From positions 1 through 20,822 of the forward strand of contig CAMORE010000022.1 of the NCBI GenBank assembly GCA_946623365.1: a DNA stretch of 20,822 nt, written 5' to 3'. The stretch is from an uncultured Acinetobacter sp. (GTDB taxonomy: Bacteria > Cyanobacteriota > Vampirovibrionia > Gastranaerophilales > Gastranaerophilaceae). Shown piece by piece: positions 1 to 7,265 of this stretch. The notes beneath the pieces are model-generated. The model had not been told where the DNA came from. It made no database searches and saw only the letters and a program-made list of their open reading frames with translations. The translations under genes and the position numbers were made by a program. Position 1 is the stretch's first letter; each line of letters begins with the position of its first letter.

Positions 1-1846
1 GTTTATTAATGAATCCGTCTCTGTCTGTTACGTCAGGATGTTTTTCCTTAATAAAGTCTGCTAACTGTTCTGCTTCTGTTCTTGCGGCTGTTCTCGGTGC
101 ACCTTCTCTTGCCTTCTTAGCTGCTTCATAAGCTTCTTTTTCGGCTTTTACCTGTTCTTCAACTTGTTCTGCAGTGTATTTTTTAGCTTTTGCAGTTGTT
201 ACAGGTTTTAATTTTTCATTATAATCAGCTATTTGACCTTCTAAACGTGCAGCTTGTTCTTGAAGCTTGCGCATTTCTGTTGGAACAGGAAGTTCAATAC
301 CTGAAGCTAATTTAAAGGTTTTAGGTTTGAATTCAACTTTTGAACCGTCAAGCTTGTATAGAACGCCGTCTCTGATGTATGCGCCTTCTCCGCCTTTTTC
401 TGCAATTTGTGCGGCTACTGATTTAACATCAGCTGCAGCGGCATTTAATCTTGTTATATTTTGGTTACGTGTTGCGATTGCGTCTTCAAATGCTTTGTTA
501 ACTTCTGCTTCTGATTTGCCTGCTACAATCTTGTCTAAAATTTCTTTTTCTTTATCGGATAAACCTTCTTTAGCCAGCGCAATTGCATCTTTACCCAATG
601 CTGAAGTTGTAGTCGTTGTAGTCGTTGTTCCTGAAATCGGAGCTGATAACCAACCTTTACCGATTCTTCCTGTGAATTCTGTTGTAACTGTCGTTGTAGT
701 TCCGCCTGCAGCCTTAGTTGCTTCTACTGCATCTTTATATGCTTGTTGAAGTTTTTTCAATCTTTCTAAGTTCGGTGTTTCAACTTTATCAACATGTAAT
801 TTAACTCTTTCAGCTACCTGTTCAGCTTCTTTTCCTGATAAATCACGTTTTGCGATATCTTTGATTACATCGAATGCTTTTGTTCTTTTTTCTTCAAGTC
901 CTGCAACTACATCAGAATTAACTCTGTCATTCATAATTCTTTCATTTACAGTGCTTTCAACGAATGTTTTAAATTCTTTTGCTTTAGCTTCTTTGGCTTT
1001 TTTAAGCTTGTCTCCCTTTAAGCCATGGTATTCAAGACCATCTGCAGCCTTTGCCATAGTTTCTTCAACTACTTTCATTGCATCATTAAGAGCTTTTCTT
1101 GCTGTCTTCAAATCTGCTTTGCAAGCATCTACTTCTGCTTTTATTGCTGCTTTACGAGCAGGATTAGTTTCTTTAGCATATGCCGTTTGCAGCTTGTTGA
1201 AGCTTTCTTCTAAACTATCAACATTGTTTCTCGCTGCGTAAATAGCATCAGCATGTTTTTCGATTGCTTCTTTTAACGGTTTTGCTCCGTCTTCCAGAGC
1301 TTTTCTCAATTCTGCTAAGCCTTCATTAACTTCTTTTAAAGCACGTTCAGAACGAGCTTTTTGTATTTCATAATATTTTTTGTGAGATTCTGATAATGCA
1401 GGTTTTGTTCCTGTAGTTGTTTCAACTTCTTCAGCAAGTAATGCTGTGCGTTTTTCATTCAACGCTTTTTCCGCTGCGGTTTCTTTTTCAACTAATGCTT
1501 TATATGCATCATCTTCAATTGGTGCGCCGTCTTTGTGTGCTTCTTGGTATGCCTTAAATTCATCATCCCAAACCTTTCCGGCATTTGTTTTTTCATCGGC
1601 AACTTCTTTTGCTGCTGTTAAGAAGTTTTTTTCAGTTCCTTCAGCTTTGTCAATTTGTGAAGAAAAATCCGTAGAATCTTGAGCTTCTTTAATAATGTCA
1701 TCGTGAGAAGCGTATTTTGGTTTTGTTAAGTAGTGTGCTCCTACACCGCCAACTGCACCACCGATTACGCCTCCTGTTAGAGCATACGCTCCTGAGTTTG
1801 ATTGGGTTTGATTTACACCCGGTTGAATTGCTAATTCATCTGCCAT
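1..1846 (-). CDS. Large Ala/Glu/Lys-rich helical (coiled-coil) protein with Gly-rich N-terminus, partial
   Basis: The frame is open without a stop from an ATG at 1846 to the left edge, giving about 615 residues; the C-terminus lies outside the window. The start is fixed by TAGGAG about 9 nt upstream. Residues 1-20 are polar, and residues 21-40 are a glycine-rich apolar stretch with GGxxGGxxGG spacing (glycine-zipper-like). The rest is dominated by Ala, Glu, Lys and Asp in long helical runs typical of coiled coils. The helices are broken at residues 383-414 by two threonine tracts (TTTTVTT at 383-389 and eight consecutive Thr at 407-414) flanking a 17-residue segment that contains a Trp. There is no classical signal peptide. 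I do not recognise a family. The Gly-rich head could insert in or associate with a membrane, with the helical part as a scaffold; this is inference. The plus-strand reading frames in this stretch are antisense shadows. Confidence 0.8.
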   Translation of the reverse strand, partial: MADELAIQPGVNQTQSNSGAYALTGGVIGGAVGGVGAHYLTKPKYASHDDIIKEAQDSTDFSSQIDKAEGTEKNFLTAAKEVADEKTNAGKVWDDEFKAYQEAHKDGAPIEDDAYKALVEKETAAEKALNEKRTALLAEEVETTTGTKPALSESHKKYYEIQKARSERALKEVNEGLAELRKALEDGAKPLKEAIEKHADAIYAARNNVDSLEESFNKLQTAYAKETNPARKAAIKAEVDACKADLKTARKALNDAMKVVEETMAKAADGLEYHGLKGDKLKKAKEAKAKEFKTFVESTVNERIMNDRVNSDVVAGLEEKRTKAFDVIKDIAKRDLSGKEAEQVAERVKLHVDKVETPNLERLKKLQQAYKDAVEATKAAGGTTTTVTTEFTGRIGKGWLSAPISGTTTTTTTTSALGKDAIALAKEGLSDKEKEILDKIVAGKSEAEVNKAFEDAIATRNQNITRLNAAAADVKSVAAQIAEKGGEGAYIRDGVLYKLDGSKVEFKPKTFKLASGIELPVPTEMRKLQEQAARLEGQIADYNEKLKPVTTAKAKKYTAEQVEEQVKAEKEAYEAAKKAREGAPRTAARTEAEQLADFIKEKHPDVTDRDGFINK

Positions 1847-2042
1847 AACTGGTACTCCTATATTTTACAACTTACTATTTAATTGTCGTTTCTTTTCCTA
1901 GTCCCTTTTATTTACACGTTACAAAAAAGGATTAGTGTGAGAGGTATCTAATATTTATCCCATTCAGAGTTAATTTATTAATTTACCCCATTTCCATTTT
2001 CTTACATCATTTTACGTCTTATATACATAAACGTTTTAAGAT

Positions 2043-2100
2043 AAAAAAAATTGCCTATTTATACGGCTTGTAAATTCAAGTTAATTTTACAGATAGCCTA
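2043..2100 (-). terminator. Possible terminator downstream of mtaB
   Basis: Read on the minus strand, GGCT-ATC-TGTAAA can pair with TTTACA-AGCC across an 11-nt loop. A short GCC/GGC arm follows, then a run of eight T (forward A run 2043-2050). It lies about 220 nt past the mtaB stop and before the coiled-coil gene on the same strand, so it could end the mtaB transcript. The stem next to the T run is weak. Confidence 0.3.
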
Positions 2101-2187
2101 AAACAATTATATTTACTGAATCTCAGGATGTAAACTTGTCTTTACAAAACTTAATATATTTATTCAATTGTCATTCAATTATCATTA

Positions 2188-2298
2188 CCGAGTTGTTAAT
2201 AGAAAGCTGAGTTCTTCGACAAACAATGCCTCGGAACGACGGGTCGCAGAATATTACCAAAAAGAGTTTTTGTTGGATTCCACCAAACCTATTTTTTT
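2188..2298 (+). ncRNA. Candidate small structured RNA
   Basis: This non-coding stretch between two minus-strand genes contains nested pairings. CCGAG-TTGTT (2188-2197) pairs with AACAA-tgc-CTCGG (2222-2234), with an inner AGAA/TTCT arm. An alternative stem pairs 2211-2220 with 2243-2252 (10 positions, one mismatch). A third hairpin with a T run follows at 2269-2298. A plus-strand terminator-like structure with no plus-strand gene before it suggests an independent transcript of roughly 110-130 nt. No strong promoter is visible; TTGTCT at 2136-2141 and TATATT at 2155-2160 are poorly spaced. It does not show the core motifs I know for SRP RNA, RNase P or tmRNA, and 6S RNA cannot be confirmed by eye. 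Confidence 0.35.
2269..2298 (+). terminator. Terminator-like hairpin with T run
   Basis: TTTG-T-TGG pairs with CCA-C-CAAA around an ATT loop (7 pairs, one mismatch, 2269-2287), followed by CCTA and seven T (2292-2298). The stem is AT-rich and only moderately stable. It would end the putative small RNA on the plus strand. Confidence 0.4.
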
Positions 2299-2315
2299 AA
2301 ACTGCAGTAACAGGC

Positions 2316-3578
2316 TTACAAGTATAATAAATTGTCATGAGTTAAAACAACATTTTGCAATGTATTGAATTCTCCTTCTTCAAGCAGCACATTTAAGTAA
2401 TTGCGCGTAACACCTTTATACTTACCTGTGTGTTTATCAGGTCTTTTTTCTATCAGCACTTCTTGTGTTGTTCCTATATTGCTATCTAAAAATAATTTAA
2501 ATTTTTCTTTAGAAATAGCTTTAATAATATTTGCGCGCTCTTCTTTTACATTATCCGGCAAATGTCCTTCCATTTTTTCGGCTTGAGTACCTTTTCTTAT
2601 TGAGTACGGAAATACATGAATTTTTGACAGTTTTGATTTTTTCAGGTTTAAAACCGTTGTCTGAAAATCATCTTCTGTCTCACCTACAAATCCTGCTATA
2701 ATATCACTTCCGAGAAAAGGTTTTTTAAATCTTGAAACAATATCTTCTATTTGGTCTAAATAGTATTCTACGGAATAGTGCCTGTTCATGGCCTTCAATG
2801 TCTTATTACAAGCAGATTGAAGCGATAAATGGAAGTGCGGACAAAATTTTTCACTTGTTTGTAGAAAGTCTAAAAGTTCAGTTGTAATTTCGTGAGGATT
2901 CAACGACCCTAGCCTATAACGTTGTATAGAAGTTTCTTTCTCAATTTTTTTTAACAAAGTTAAAATTGATTCCCCGTTTTCTTTTCCCCACAAACCTATA
3001 TGAATACCGGTTAAAACGACCTCTTTGTATCCGATATCCTCATATCTGTTAATCTCACTTATAATATAATCAGCATCAGCACTTCTAGACTTTCCTCTGC
3101 CATAAGGGATTATGCAATATGAACAGCGATTGTCACAACCGTCTTGTATTTTTAAACTTATTCTGGTTTTAGTTGTGTCATTCAAGCTTACAGGCAAAAA
3201 TTTTGTTTCTGACATTAAATCTTTTACCGCATAATTTAAGTCGCTGTTCAAATAGTCTGCAAGTTTGAATTTGTCTTCATTTCCAAAAACATAGTCAATA
3301 TACTCTTTTTTGAGCAATTTATCCTTCTCTATTTGTGCGATACAGCCGGTTAAAACAGTTTTTAATCCCAAAAAATGAGCATGTCTTAATAAGTACATTG
3401 CTTCGTTATCACTTTTTTGAGTTACTGAGCAGGAATTAAGAATATAAAAATCACCGCTGTTAAGCATTTTAATATCATTTACTTCCATAAAGCCTGCGTT
3501 AATTAATTTTTCGGACGTTATTTGCCCCTCAAACTGATTTGACTTGCAGCCCATTGATTTAAGATAAAAATTTTTCAT
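2316..3578 (-). CDS. mtaB: tRNA (t6A37) methylthiotransferase MtaB
   Basis: This radical-SAM enzyme converts t6A at position 37 of ANN-decoding tRNAs to ms2t6A, in the cytoplasm. At 420 aa it is the usual family length. The N-terminal UPF0004 domain carries the auxiliary Fe-S cysteines C11, C50 and C79. The radical-SAM motif CxxxCxxC is C148-C152-C155 in the context DGCDNRCSYCIIPYGRG, and the C-terminal residues from about 365 look like a TRAM RNA-binding domain. The start GCKSNQFEGQ and CSYCIIPYGRG-K-SRS context favour MtaB over MiaB or RimO. The gene has no visible ribosome binding site: the ATG sits 6 nt after a TGATAAAAT promoter element, so a leaderless mRNA is likely. It stands alone, with the next same-strand gene about 470 nt away. 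Confidence 0.93.
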   Translation of the reverse strand: MKNFYLKSMGCKSNQFEGQITSEKLINAGFMEVNDIKMLNSGDFYILNSCSVTQKSDNEAMYLLRHAHFLGLKTVLTGCIAQIEKDKLLKKEYIDYVFGNEDKFKLADYLNSDLNYAVKDLMSETKFLPVSLNDTTKTRISLKIQDGCDNRCSYCIIPYGRGKSRSADADYIISEINRYEDIGYKEVVLTGIHIGLWGKENGESILTLLKKIEKETSIQRYRLGSLNPHEITTELLDFLQTSEKFCPHFHLSLQSACNKTLKAMNRHYSVEYYLDQIEDIVSRFKKPFLGSDIIAGFVGETEDDFQTTVLNLKKSKLSKIHVFPYSIRKGTQAEKMEGHLPDNVKEERANIIKAISKEKFKLFLDSNIGTTQEVLIEKRPDKHTGKYKGVTRNYLNVLLEEGEFNTLQNVVLTHDNLLYL

Positions 3579-3584
3579 ATGCTG

Positions 3585-3593
3585 ATTTTATCA
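3585..3593 (-). promoter_or_regulatory. Extended -10 of mtaB (leaderless start)
   Basis: On the minus strand TG-A-TAAAAT is followed by exactly six bases (CAGCAT) and then the mtaB ATG. This is an extended -10 (TGnTATAAT type). A start of transcription about 7 nt downstream falls on the A of ATG. No good -35 hexamer is seen, as expected for an extended -10. Confidence 0.55.
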
Positions 3594-3650
3594 TGAAACA
3601 AAGTTTATTAATATTTATTTACTGTGATAAAACCAGTTTGAATAATCAAT

Positions 3651-3679
3651 TTGAAAGATTTGTATATTTAATATATAAA
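3651..3679 (+). promoter_or_regulatory. Sigma-70-type promoter of the 3687 gene
   Basis: TTGAAA (3651-3656), a 17-nt spacer and TATAAA (3674-3679) match the housekeeping consensus well. The -10 ends 7 nt before the ATG at 3687, and no ribosome binding site fits between them. Confidence 0.6.
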
Positions 3680-3686
3680 TAATAGT

Positions 3687-4574
3687 ATGAAAAAGTTTTT
3701 TGGAGTATATCTTGCAACTGTATTATTAGCGACTCTGCCGTCACATGCAATAAATAACGGTTCTGTTGTAACATTGGATAAAAATGATATTGAAAAACCG
3801 CAAATAGGAATTGAAACAAATAACAAACCTTTAAACGGTTCACTTCTTATAAATAATTCCGAAGAATTAGCATCTCTTATTGATAAGCAAAAAGAACATG
3901 ACATTAAAGATCTGGAATTATTATGGAAAGCAACAATAGAAAATAATCAGGTAATAGAGTTTGCACTAAAAAAGCTTGCTACGCCTGAATCTCAAAGAAG
4001 AATCCATTCATCATTAATGGCAAAGACTCTTTCCGCTGTTATATCAGGAGCTTCTTTTATCCCGAGTTTGATGGGTACAAATTACGGAGTTCAAACAGCT
4101 GCTTTTTCAGCAGGCAGACTTGCACAAGGGTTATTGAACAAAAAGAATCTGCCGACAGAAACTCCGCTTACCGATACAGAGTTGATTGAACTTGCAGGAA
4201 TGGTAGAATCACTGCAGGATTCACTTATTAATTCATATTATAACTATAAAAATGCGTTAAGCTTATTGAAAGATACACGCTCAAAAATGCTTCTTTACAG
4301 CAAAAATTACTCTAACGCGTTAGACGGCAGAGATTTGCTTGAAATTTCCATTTCATCTTCTTTATATGATTCAATGAGATTACAAGAATTTAATTTAGAA
4401 CAATCAGCAAAAAAATATCATATTCAATTACAAAGACTTGCAGGGAAAAAAGCAGTTGATGCTTTAGAACTCTACCAATATGATTTTGATTCAATGTTAT
4501 ACAAAGAAAACAACAAAACACAGAAAAAAACCGATGAAAACAAAAAACGAGGAGGTGCAAATGATAAAAAATAA
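3687..4574 (+). CDS. Exported helical protein, TolC-half-like (paralog 1)
   Basis: This 295-aa protein has a clear Sec signal peptide, with K2-K3, an apolar core and probable cleavage after A21 (SHA|INN). The mature part is mostly helical. Around residues 72-100, LELLWKATIENNQVIEFALKKL resembles the opening of TolC-type outer-membrane efflux repeats. A Gly/Ser-rich apolar stretch follows (SAVISGASFIPSLMG), then long helices ending in LQRLAGKKAVDALE, again like the end of a TolC half-repeat. TolC proteins have two repeats of total length above 400 aa; here there is one. The tail is Lys/Asn-rich. The next gene is a paralog starting inside the end of this one. The TolC comparison is my inference; otherwise the function is unknown. 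The gene starts 7 nt after a good -10 and lacks a ribosome binding site. Confidence 0.8.
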   Translation: MKKFFGVYLATVLLATLPSHAINNGSVVTLDKNDIEKPQIGIETNNKPLNGSLLINNSEELASLIDKQKEHDIKDLELLWKATIENNQVIEFALKKLATPESQRRIHSSLMAKTLSAVISGASFIPSLMGTNYGVQTAAFSAGRLAQGLLNKKNLPTETPLTDTELIELAGMVESLQDSLINSYYNYKNALSLLKDTRSKMLLYSKNYSNALDGRDLLEISISSSLYDSMRLQEFNLEQSAKKYHIQLQRLAGKKAVDALELYQYDFDSMLYKENNKTQKKTDENKKRGGANDKK

Positions 4575-5451
4575 AATCGTTGTATCTCTACTATTAATAT
4601 CATTTATTTTTAATTCAGCATATGCACTGACCTATAATGAATTAAAAGATGAAAAAAGCATATTTTACAGATTTGGTACTACAGATACTCCTGAAAGAAA
4701 AATTGAGACAAGTAAAAAAATAGATTTATCTACTCAAGACATAAATACAGTGCCTACAATATCAAAAGAAACCAAGTCTGAAATAAGAACTTATGCAGAT
4801 TTGAGCATAAAAAGCATGGCAATGGAAATTTCAAAATCAATAGATATTGATTACAATGATATGCTTGAAGATTTATCATTATTGTGGCAAGGCGCCGCTA
4901 TGAAGAGTGATACAATAAAATTTGCCATATACAAACTTTCAAATCCGGATAAAGATAAACCTGACGAAGGGGCAATAAAAAAAGTTCTTTCAACAATTGC
5001 AGGTATGTCAACATTCCTCGGTGCGGGAACAGGAAATCCTATTTTTGCCAGTGCGGCACTAATTGGCGGTAACACATTAGGCATTATGTCGCAAGATCCT
5101 AAAGCATTGAATTACAAATATACTCAAGTAACAGATGCCGATATGATTATACTGATAAGAAAAATTGACGAACTTCAACAAAAAGTAGTTGATTGTTATT
5201 ATGATTATATGACAGCCAGATTATTGTATGACATGACATCAAAAATGGTTAAAGAACGTGAAATTAATTACAAACAATCTCAAACTATGAAAAAAGAAGT
5301 TGTTTTGATTGCAGACACTTTTTACAGAGAAGCTCTTGATGAGCAATCCAAAGCAAGAGGTAATTTCTTTGAAAAACGTTCACAATTGGAACAATTGGTA
5401 GGAAATGACATATTCAGACAGTTTGAAGAAGTTGTAGATAAAAGAAAATAA
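4561..5451 (+). CDS. Exported helical protein, TolC-half-like (paralog 2)
   Basis: The ATG at 4561 is chosen because a strong site, GAGGAGGTG, lies just before it and the protein then opens with a proper signal peptide (MIKNKIVVSLLLISFIFNSA, cleavage probably after A22). Reading further upstream would bury the signal peptide. The 296-aa product shares with its neighbour the LLWxxxxxxxxIxFAxxKL stretch, a central Gly/Ala-rich apolar segment (AGMSTFLGAGTGNPIFASAAL), a YYxYxxAxxLLxDxxSKM segment and a terminal helix ending in LEQLVG. The overlap of 14 nt with the first gene implies translational coupling, and the two may form a hetero-oligomer. The TolC/OEP-like helical hairpin assignment is tentative; an unrelated periplasmic helical protein is the alternative. 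Confidence 0.8.
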   Translation: MIKNKIVVSLLLISFIFNSAYALTYNELKDEKSIFYRFGTTDTPERKIETSKKIDLSTQDINTVPTISKETKSEIRTYADLSIKSMAMEISKSIDIDYNDMLEDLSLLWQGAAMKSDTIKFAIYKLSNPDKDKPDEGAIKKVLSTIAGMSTFLGAGTGNPIFASAALIGGNTLGIMSQDPKALNYKYTQVTDADMIILIRKIDELQQKVVDCYYDYMTARLLYDMTSKMVKEREINYKQSQTMKKEVVLIADTFYREALDEQSKARGNFFEKRSQLEQLVGNDIFRQFEEVVDKRK

Positions 5452-5525
5452 TTACTAAAATACTTTTTATATATGATATCAAAAATACCGTTCTAATTTA
5501 TAATAAATTTTGAAAGAGGTATTAA

Positions 5526-5717
5526 ATGATTTTAAGAGTTTTAATGCTGCTTCTGGCAACTATAATTTTTGTGAATTTGTGTATTATAACAGCAGGAGCG
5601 ATGATGGGTGTGAATTTATACGAAAAATACGGTAAACAAATGCTGTACATATTCGGAGCGTTTGTTTTATTGGTATTAGCACTCTATTTAGCACTTGCTC
5701 TAATCGGTTTAAAATAA
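5526..5717 (+). CDS. Small membrane protein with two transmembrane helices
   Basis: The 63-aa product is almost entirely two hydrophobic helices (about residues 2-26 and 40-61) joined by a short polar loop, NLYEKYGKQ. AGAGG-type site GAAAGAGG lies 6 nt before the ATG, and TATAAT at 5499-5504 could be a -10 for a separate start. It sits 74 nt after the exported pair and 32 nt before the SPFH gene, so it may be a small partner of the SPFH protein. No family is recognised. The strong ribosome site and clean hairpin topology make a real gene likely despite the length. Confidence 0.75.
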   Translation: MILRVLMLLLATIIFVNLCIITAGAMMGVNLYEKYGKQMLYIFGAFVLLVLALYLALALIGLK

Positions 5718-5749
5718 TTTCGAATTGTTAGTTAAATGAAAGGAAAGAA

Positions 5750-6541
5750 ATGGAAAAAAAGTTTTTTGGAATGCCGCTTGCTATATTGGCACTTCTTGTG
5801 TGTTTTTTGATTATGTGCAACCCGTTTGTAATGGTTGGCCCAGGAGAAAGAGGAATTAAGATTACACTTGGACACGTACAACCTGAAAGCTACGGAGAAG
5901 GTCTGCATACAATATTCCCGTTCGTACAAAAATTCAGAACAATGGACGTTAAGACTCAAAGAAATACATTATCCACTGCAGTTTATACAAAAGATATTCA
6001 ACAAGCAAAAATTACTTATGTAATTAACTATAATGTAGAGCCAAATAACGTTAACAAATTATTCCAAACTGTCGGAACGGATTATGAATCAAAAGTTTTA
6101 ACCCCTGTTGTCGAAGGTACGATAAAAGACATTATAGGAAAATGGAACGCTCAAGATTTAATATCCAACAGAGAAAAAGCAACCGGAGACATCTTATTTA
6201 AGCTCCAAACTCAACTCAAGGAGAATTATATAAATGTTTCTGACTTCCAAATGACTGATATCAATTATTCAAAAGTTTTTGAACAAGCTATTGAAAGTAA
6301 AGTTACAGCAGAACAAGAAGCTCAAAGAGCAAAAAATAAAACCGTTCAGGTTCAGGAAGAAGCTCGCCAAAAAGTTATAGCAGCGGAAGCTGAAGCTAAA
6401 TCTATGGCTATAAGAGCACAAGCTTTGTCACAAAATAAATCACTTGTTCAATACGAAGCCGTTCAAAAATGGGACGGTAAAATGCCGCAATATATGCTTG
6501 GAAATTCAGTTCCGTTTATTAACATGAGCCCCTCAAAGTAA
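5750..6541 (+). CDS. SPFH/prohibitin-family membrane protein
   Basis: This 263-aa prohibitin-like protein has one N-terminal membrane anchor (about residues 8-28). The SPFH domain begins at VGPGERGIKITLG, with the GLHTIFPFVQKF and RTMDVKTQ segments typical of prohibitin/HflK-type proteins. The C-terminal part (about 195-235) is a charged Ala/Glu/Gln coiled coil (EQEAQRAKNK, EARQKVIAAEAEA). Such proteins form large membrane rings that scaffold membrane proteases or organise lipid microdomains. The start has GAAAGGAAAG 5-6 nt upstream. It follows the small membrane protein by 32 nt and is the last gene before a strong terminator. There is no HflK/HflC pair or FtsH nearby. Confidence 0.88.
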   Translation: MEKKFFGMPLAILALLVCFLIMCNPFVMVGPGERGIKITLGHVQPESYGEGLHTIFPFVQKFRTMDVKTQRNTLSTAVYTKDIQQAKITYVINYNVEPNNVNKLFQTVGTDYESKVLTPVVEGTIKDIIGKWNAQDLISNREKATGDILFKLQTQLKENYINVSDFQMTDINYSKVFEQAIESKVTAEQEAQRAKNKTVQVQEEARQKVIAAEAEAKSMAIRAQALSQNKSLVQYEAVQKWDGKMPQYMLGNSVPFINMSPSK

Positions 6542-6559
6542 ATATTATAAAATATAGTC

Positions 6560-6590
6560 AGAAAAACCCTTCATTATGAAGGGTTTTTCT
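6560..6590 (+). terminator. Strong intrinsic terminator after the SPFH gene
   Basis: A perfect 14-bp stem, AGAAAAACCCTTCA / TGAAGGGTTTTTCT, with a 3-nt loop starts 18 nt after the stop codon. The 3' arm supplies the T run. Because the A run mirrors it, it could work in both directions. Confidence 0.85.
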
Positions 6591-6594
6591 ATAC

Positions 6595-6623
6595 TGGACA
6601 TATAAACGAAATTATTATAGAAT
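6595..6623 (+). promoter_or_regulatory. Promoter for the 6649 gene
   Basis: TGGACA (6595-6600), 17 nt, TAGAAT (6618-6623): one mismatch from consensus in each box. It lies directly behind the upstream terminator, and the expected start near 6630 leaves a short leader with a normal GAGAGGA site. Confidence 0.5.
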
Positions 6624-6631
6624 TATTATAG
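6610..6631 (+). repeat. Tandem 11-bp duplication in promoter
   Basis: AATTATTATAG occurs twice in direct succession (6610-6620, 6621-6631). The 11-bp period is close to one helical turn, and the copy overlaps the proposed -10 box. Confidence 0.6.
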
Positions 6632-6648
6632 AATAAGAGAGGATAATA

Positions 6649-6996
6649 ATGGCAAAGAATAGTGATACACTTCCGATAGAAGTAATAATCTTAACCGCAG
6701 ACCACGATATTAAAGGAACTGTTCATGTATCAAAATATACGGATACCAACAGAGAATTGACGGATTTACTCAACGATAAAGAAAGACGTTTTCTGGCGGT
6801 TACAAATGTGGAAATTTATCCTAAAAACTCGAATCAGCCGCCTAAGCGCTATGATTTTTTAGAAATTCACATGGATTATGTTCTTATGGTTCATCCGACT
6901 TCTCAAGCTTTATTTAGAGAAAATTCAAAGTCGCAGGAAGATATTTTAAGATTTAGAGAACTTAGAGCTAAACTGAGTCAAACAAAACCGTTTTAG
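6649..6996 (+). CDS. Small conserved-type protein, function unknown
   Basis: The 115-aa soluble protein has no signal peptide or membrane segment. It starts after GAGAGGATAAT, a good ribosome site. It reads as a short beta-rich domain: IEVIILTADHDIKGTVHV, then a LTDLLNDKERRFLAVTNVEI segment, then YDFLEIHMDYVLMVHP, followed by a charged helical tail. The pattern 'modify/lower a value, then xxDLLNxxxRRFLxVTxxE' resembles uncharacterised small domains (DUF6812-like) I have seen in cyanobacteria and deltaproteobacteria, but that is memory rather than a search. It is followed 30 nt later by the zinc-ribbon gene, probably in one transcript. Confidence 0.75.
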   Translation: MAKNSDTLPIEVIILTADHDIKGTVHVSKYTDTNRELTDLLNDKERRFLAVTNVEIYPKNSNQPPKRYDFLEIHMDYVLMVHPTSQALFRENSKSQEDILRFRELRAKLSQTKPF

Positions 6997-7026
6997 CGTA
7001 TAAATAGATTTAGATTGGAGATAAAC

Positions 7027-7200
7027 ATGGCTAAATTAATACGACCAAGCTGGGCTATCAGATGCACTCAATCCGGGTGTAAAACATTATTTGAAGTTGC
7101 AAAATTAGAAAACGGAAAGCAGCAAGAAGTTGTATGCCCAAATTGTGGTGAACATTATGTATATCCAATACTTGATGATGAAGATAATCAAGAAGGATAA
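7027..7200 (+). CDS. Small zinc-ribbon protein
   Basis: The 57-aa protein has two cysteine pairs, C13-x4-C18 and C37-x2-C40 (CPNCG), the spacing of a zinc ribbon of rubredoxin-knuckle type. The acidic C-terminus DDEDNQEG ends the protein. The start ATG at 7027 follows TTGGAG with about 7 nt spacing; an in-frame TTG 12 nt earlier overlaps the ribosome site and is less likely. Such mini zinc ribbons often bind nucleic acid or assist a complex, but nothing specific can be said. It lies 30 nt after the 6649 gene and is closed by the hairpin at 7219. Confidence 0.75.
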   Translation: MAKLIRPSWAIRCTQSGCKTLFEVAKLENGKQQEVVCPNCGEHYVYPILDDEDNQEG

Positions 7201-7218
7201 CTAAGTTATTAGTATTAT

Positions 7219-7242
7219 GCGGGTTTGTGATAACAAACCCGC
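7219..7242 (+). terminator. Perfect GC-rich hairpin, probable terminator
   Basis: GCGGGTTTGT / ACAAACCCGC forms a perfect 10-bp stem with GATA loop, 18 nt after the zinc-ribbon stop. What follows is AT-rich (AATTATTATATTT), not a pure T run, so termination may be partial. The mlaD ATG is 24 nt further on. Confidence 0.65.
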
Positions 7243-7265
7243 AATTATTATATTTGAATAAAATT

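Noticed and set aside
267..1682. Several plus-strand frames
   Set aside because: They are antisense to the long helical protein, have no ribosome sites, and show compositions expected of the complement of an Ala/Glu/Lys-rich gene.
2272..2285. tRNA-like 3' end (GGATTCCACCA)
   Set aside because: No matching acceptor 5' strand, no T-loop GTTCGAATCC; it is part of the terminator-like hairpin.
2168..2368. A 66-codon frame on + starting with TTG
   Set aside because: No ribosome site, overlaps the end of mtaB, and the same bases form hairpins and a T run.
7227..7265. GTG start for MlaD
   Set aside because: It lies within the perfect hairpin 7219-7242; the ATG at 7266 gives the normal short cytoplasmic head before the membrane helix.
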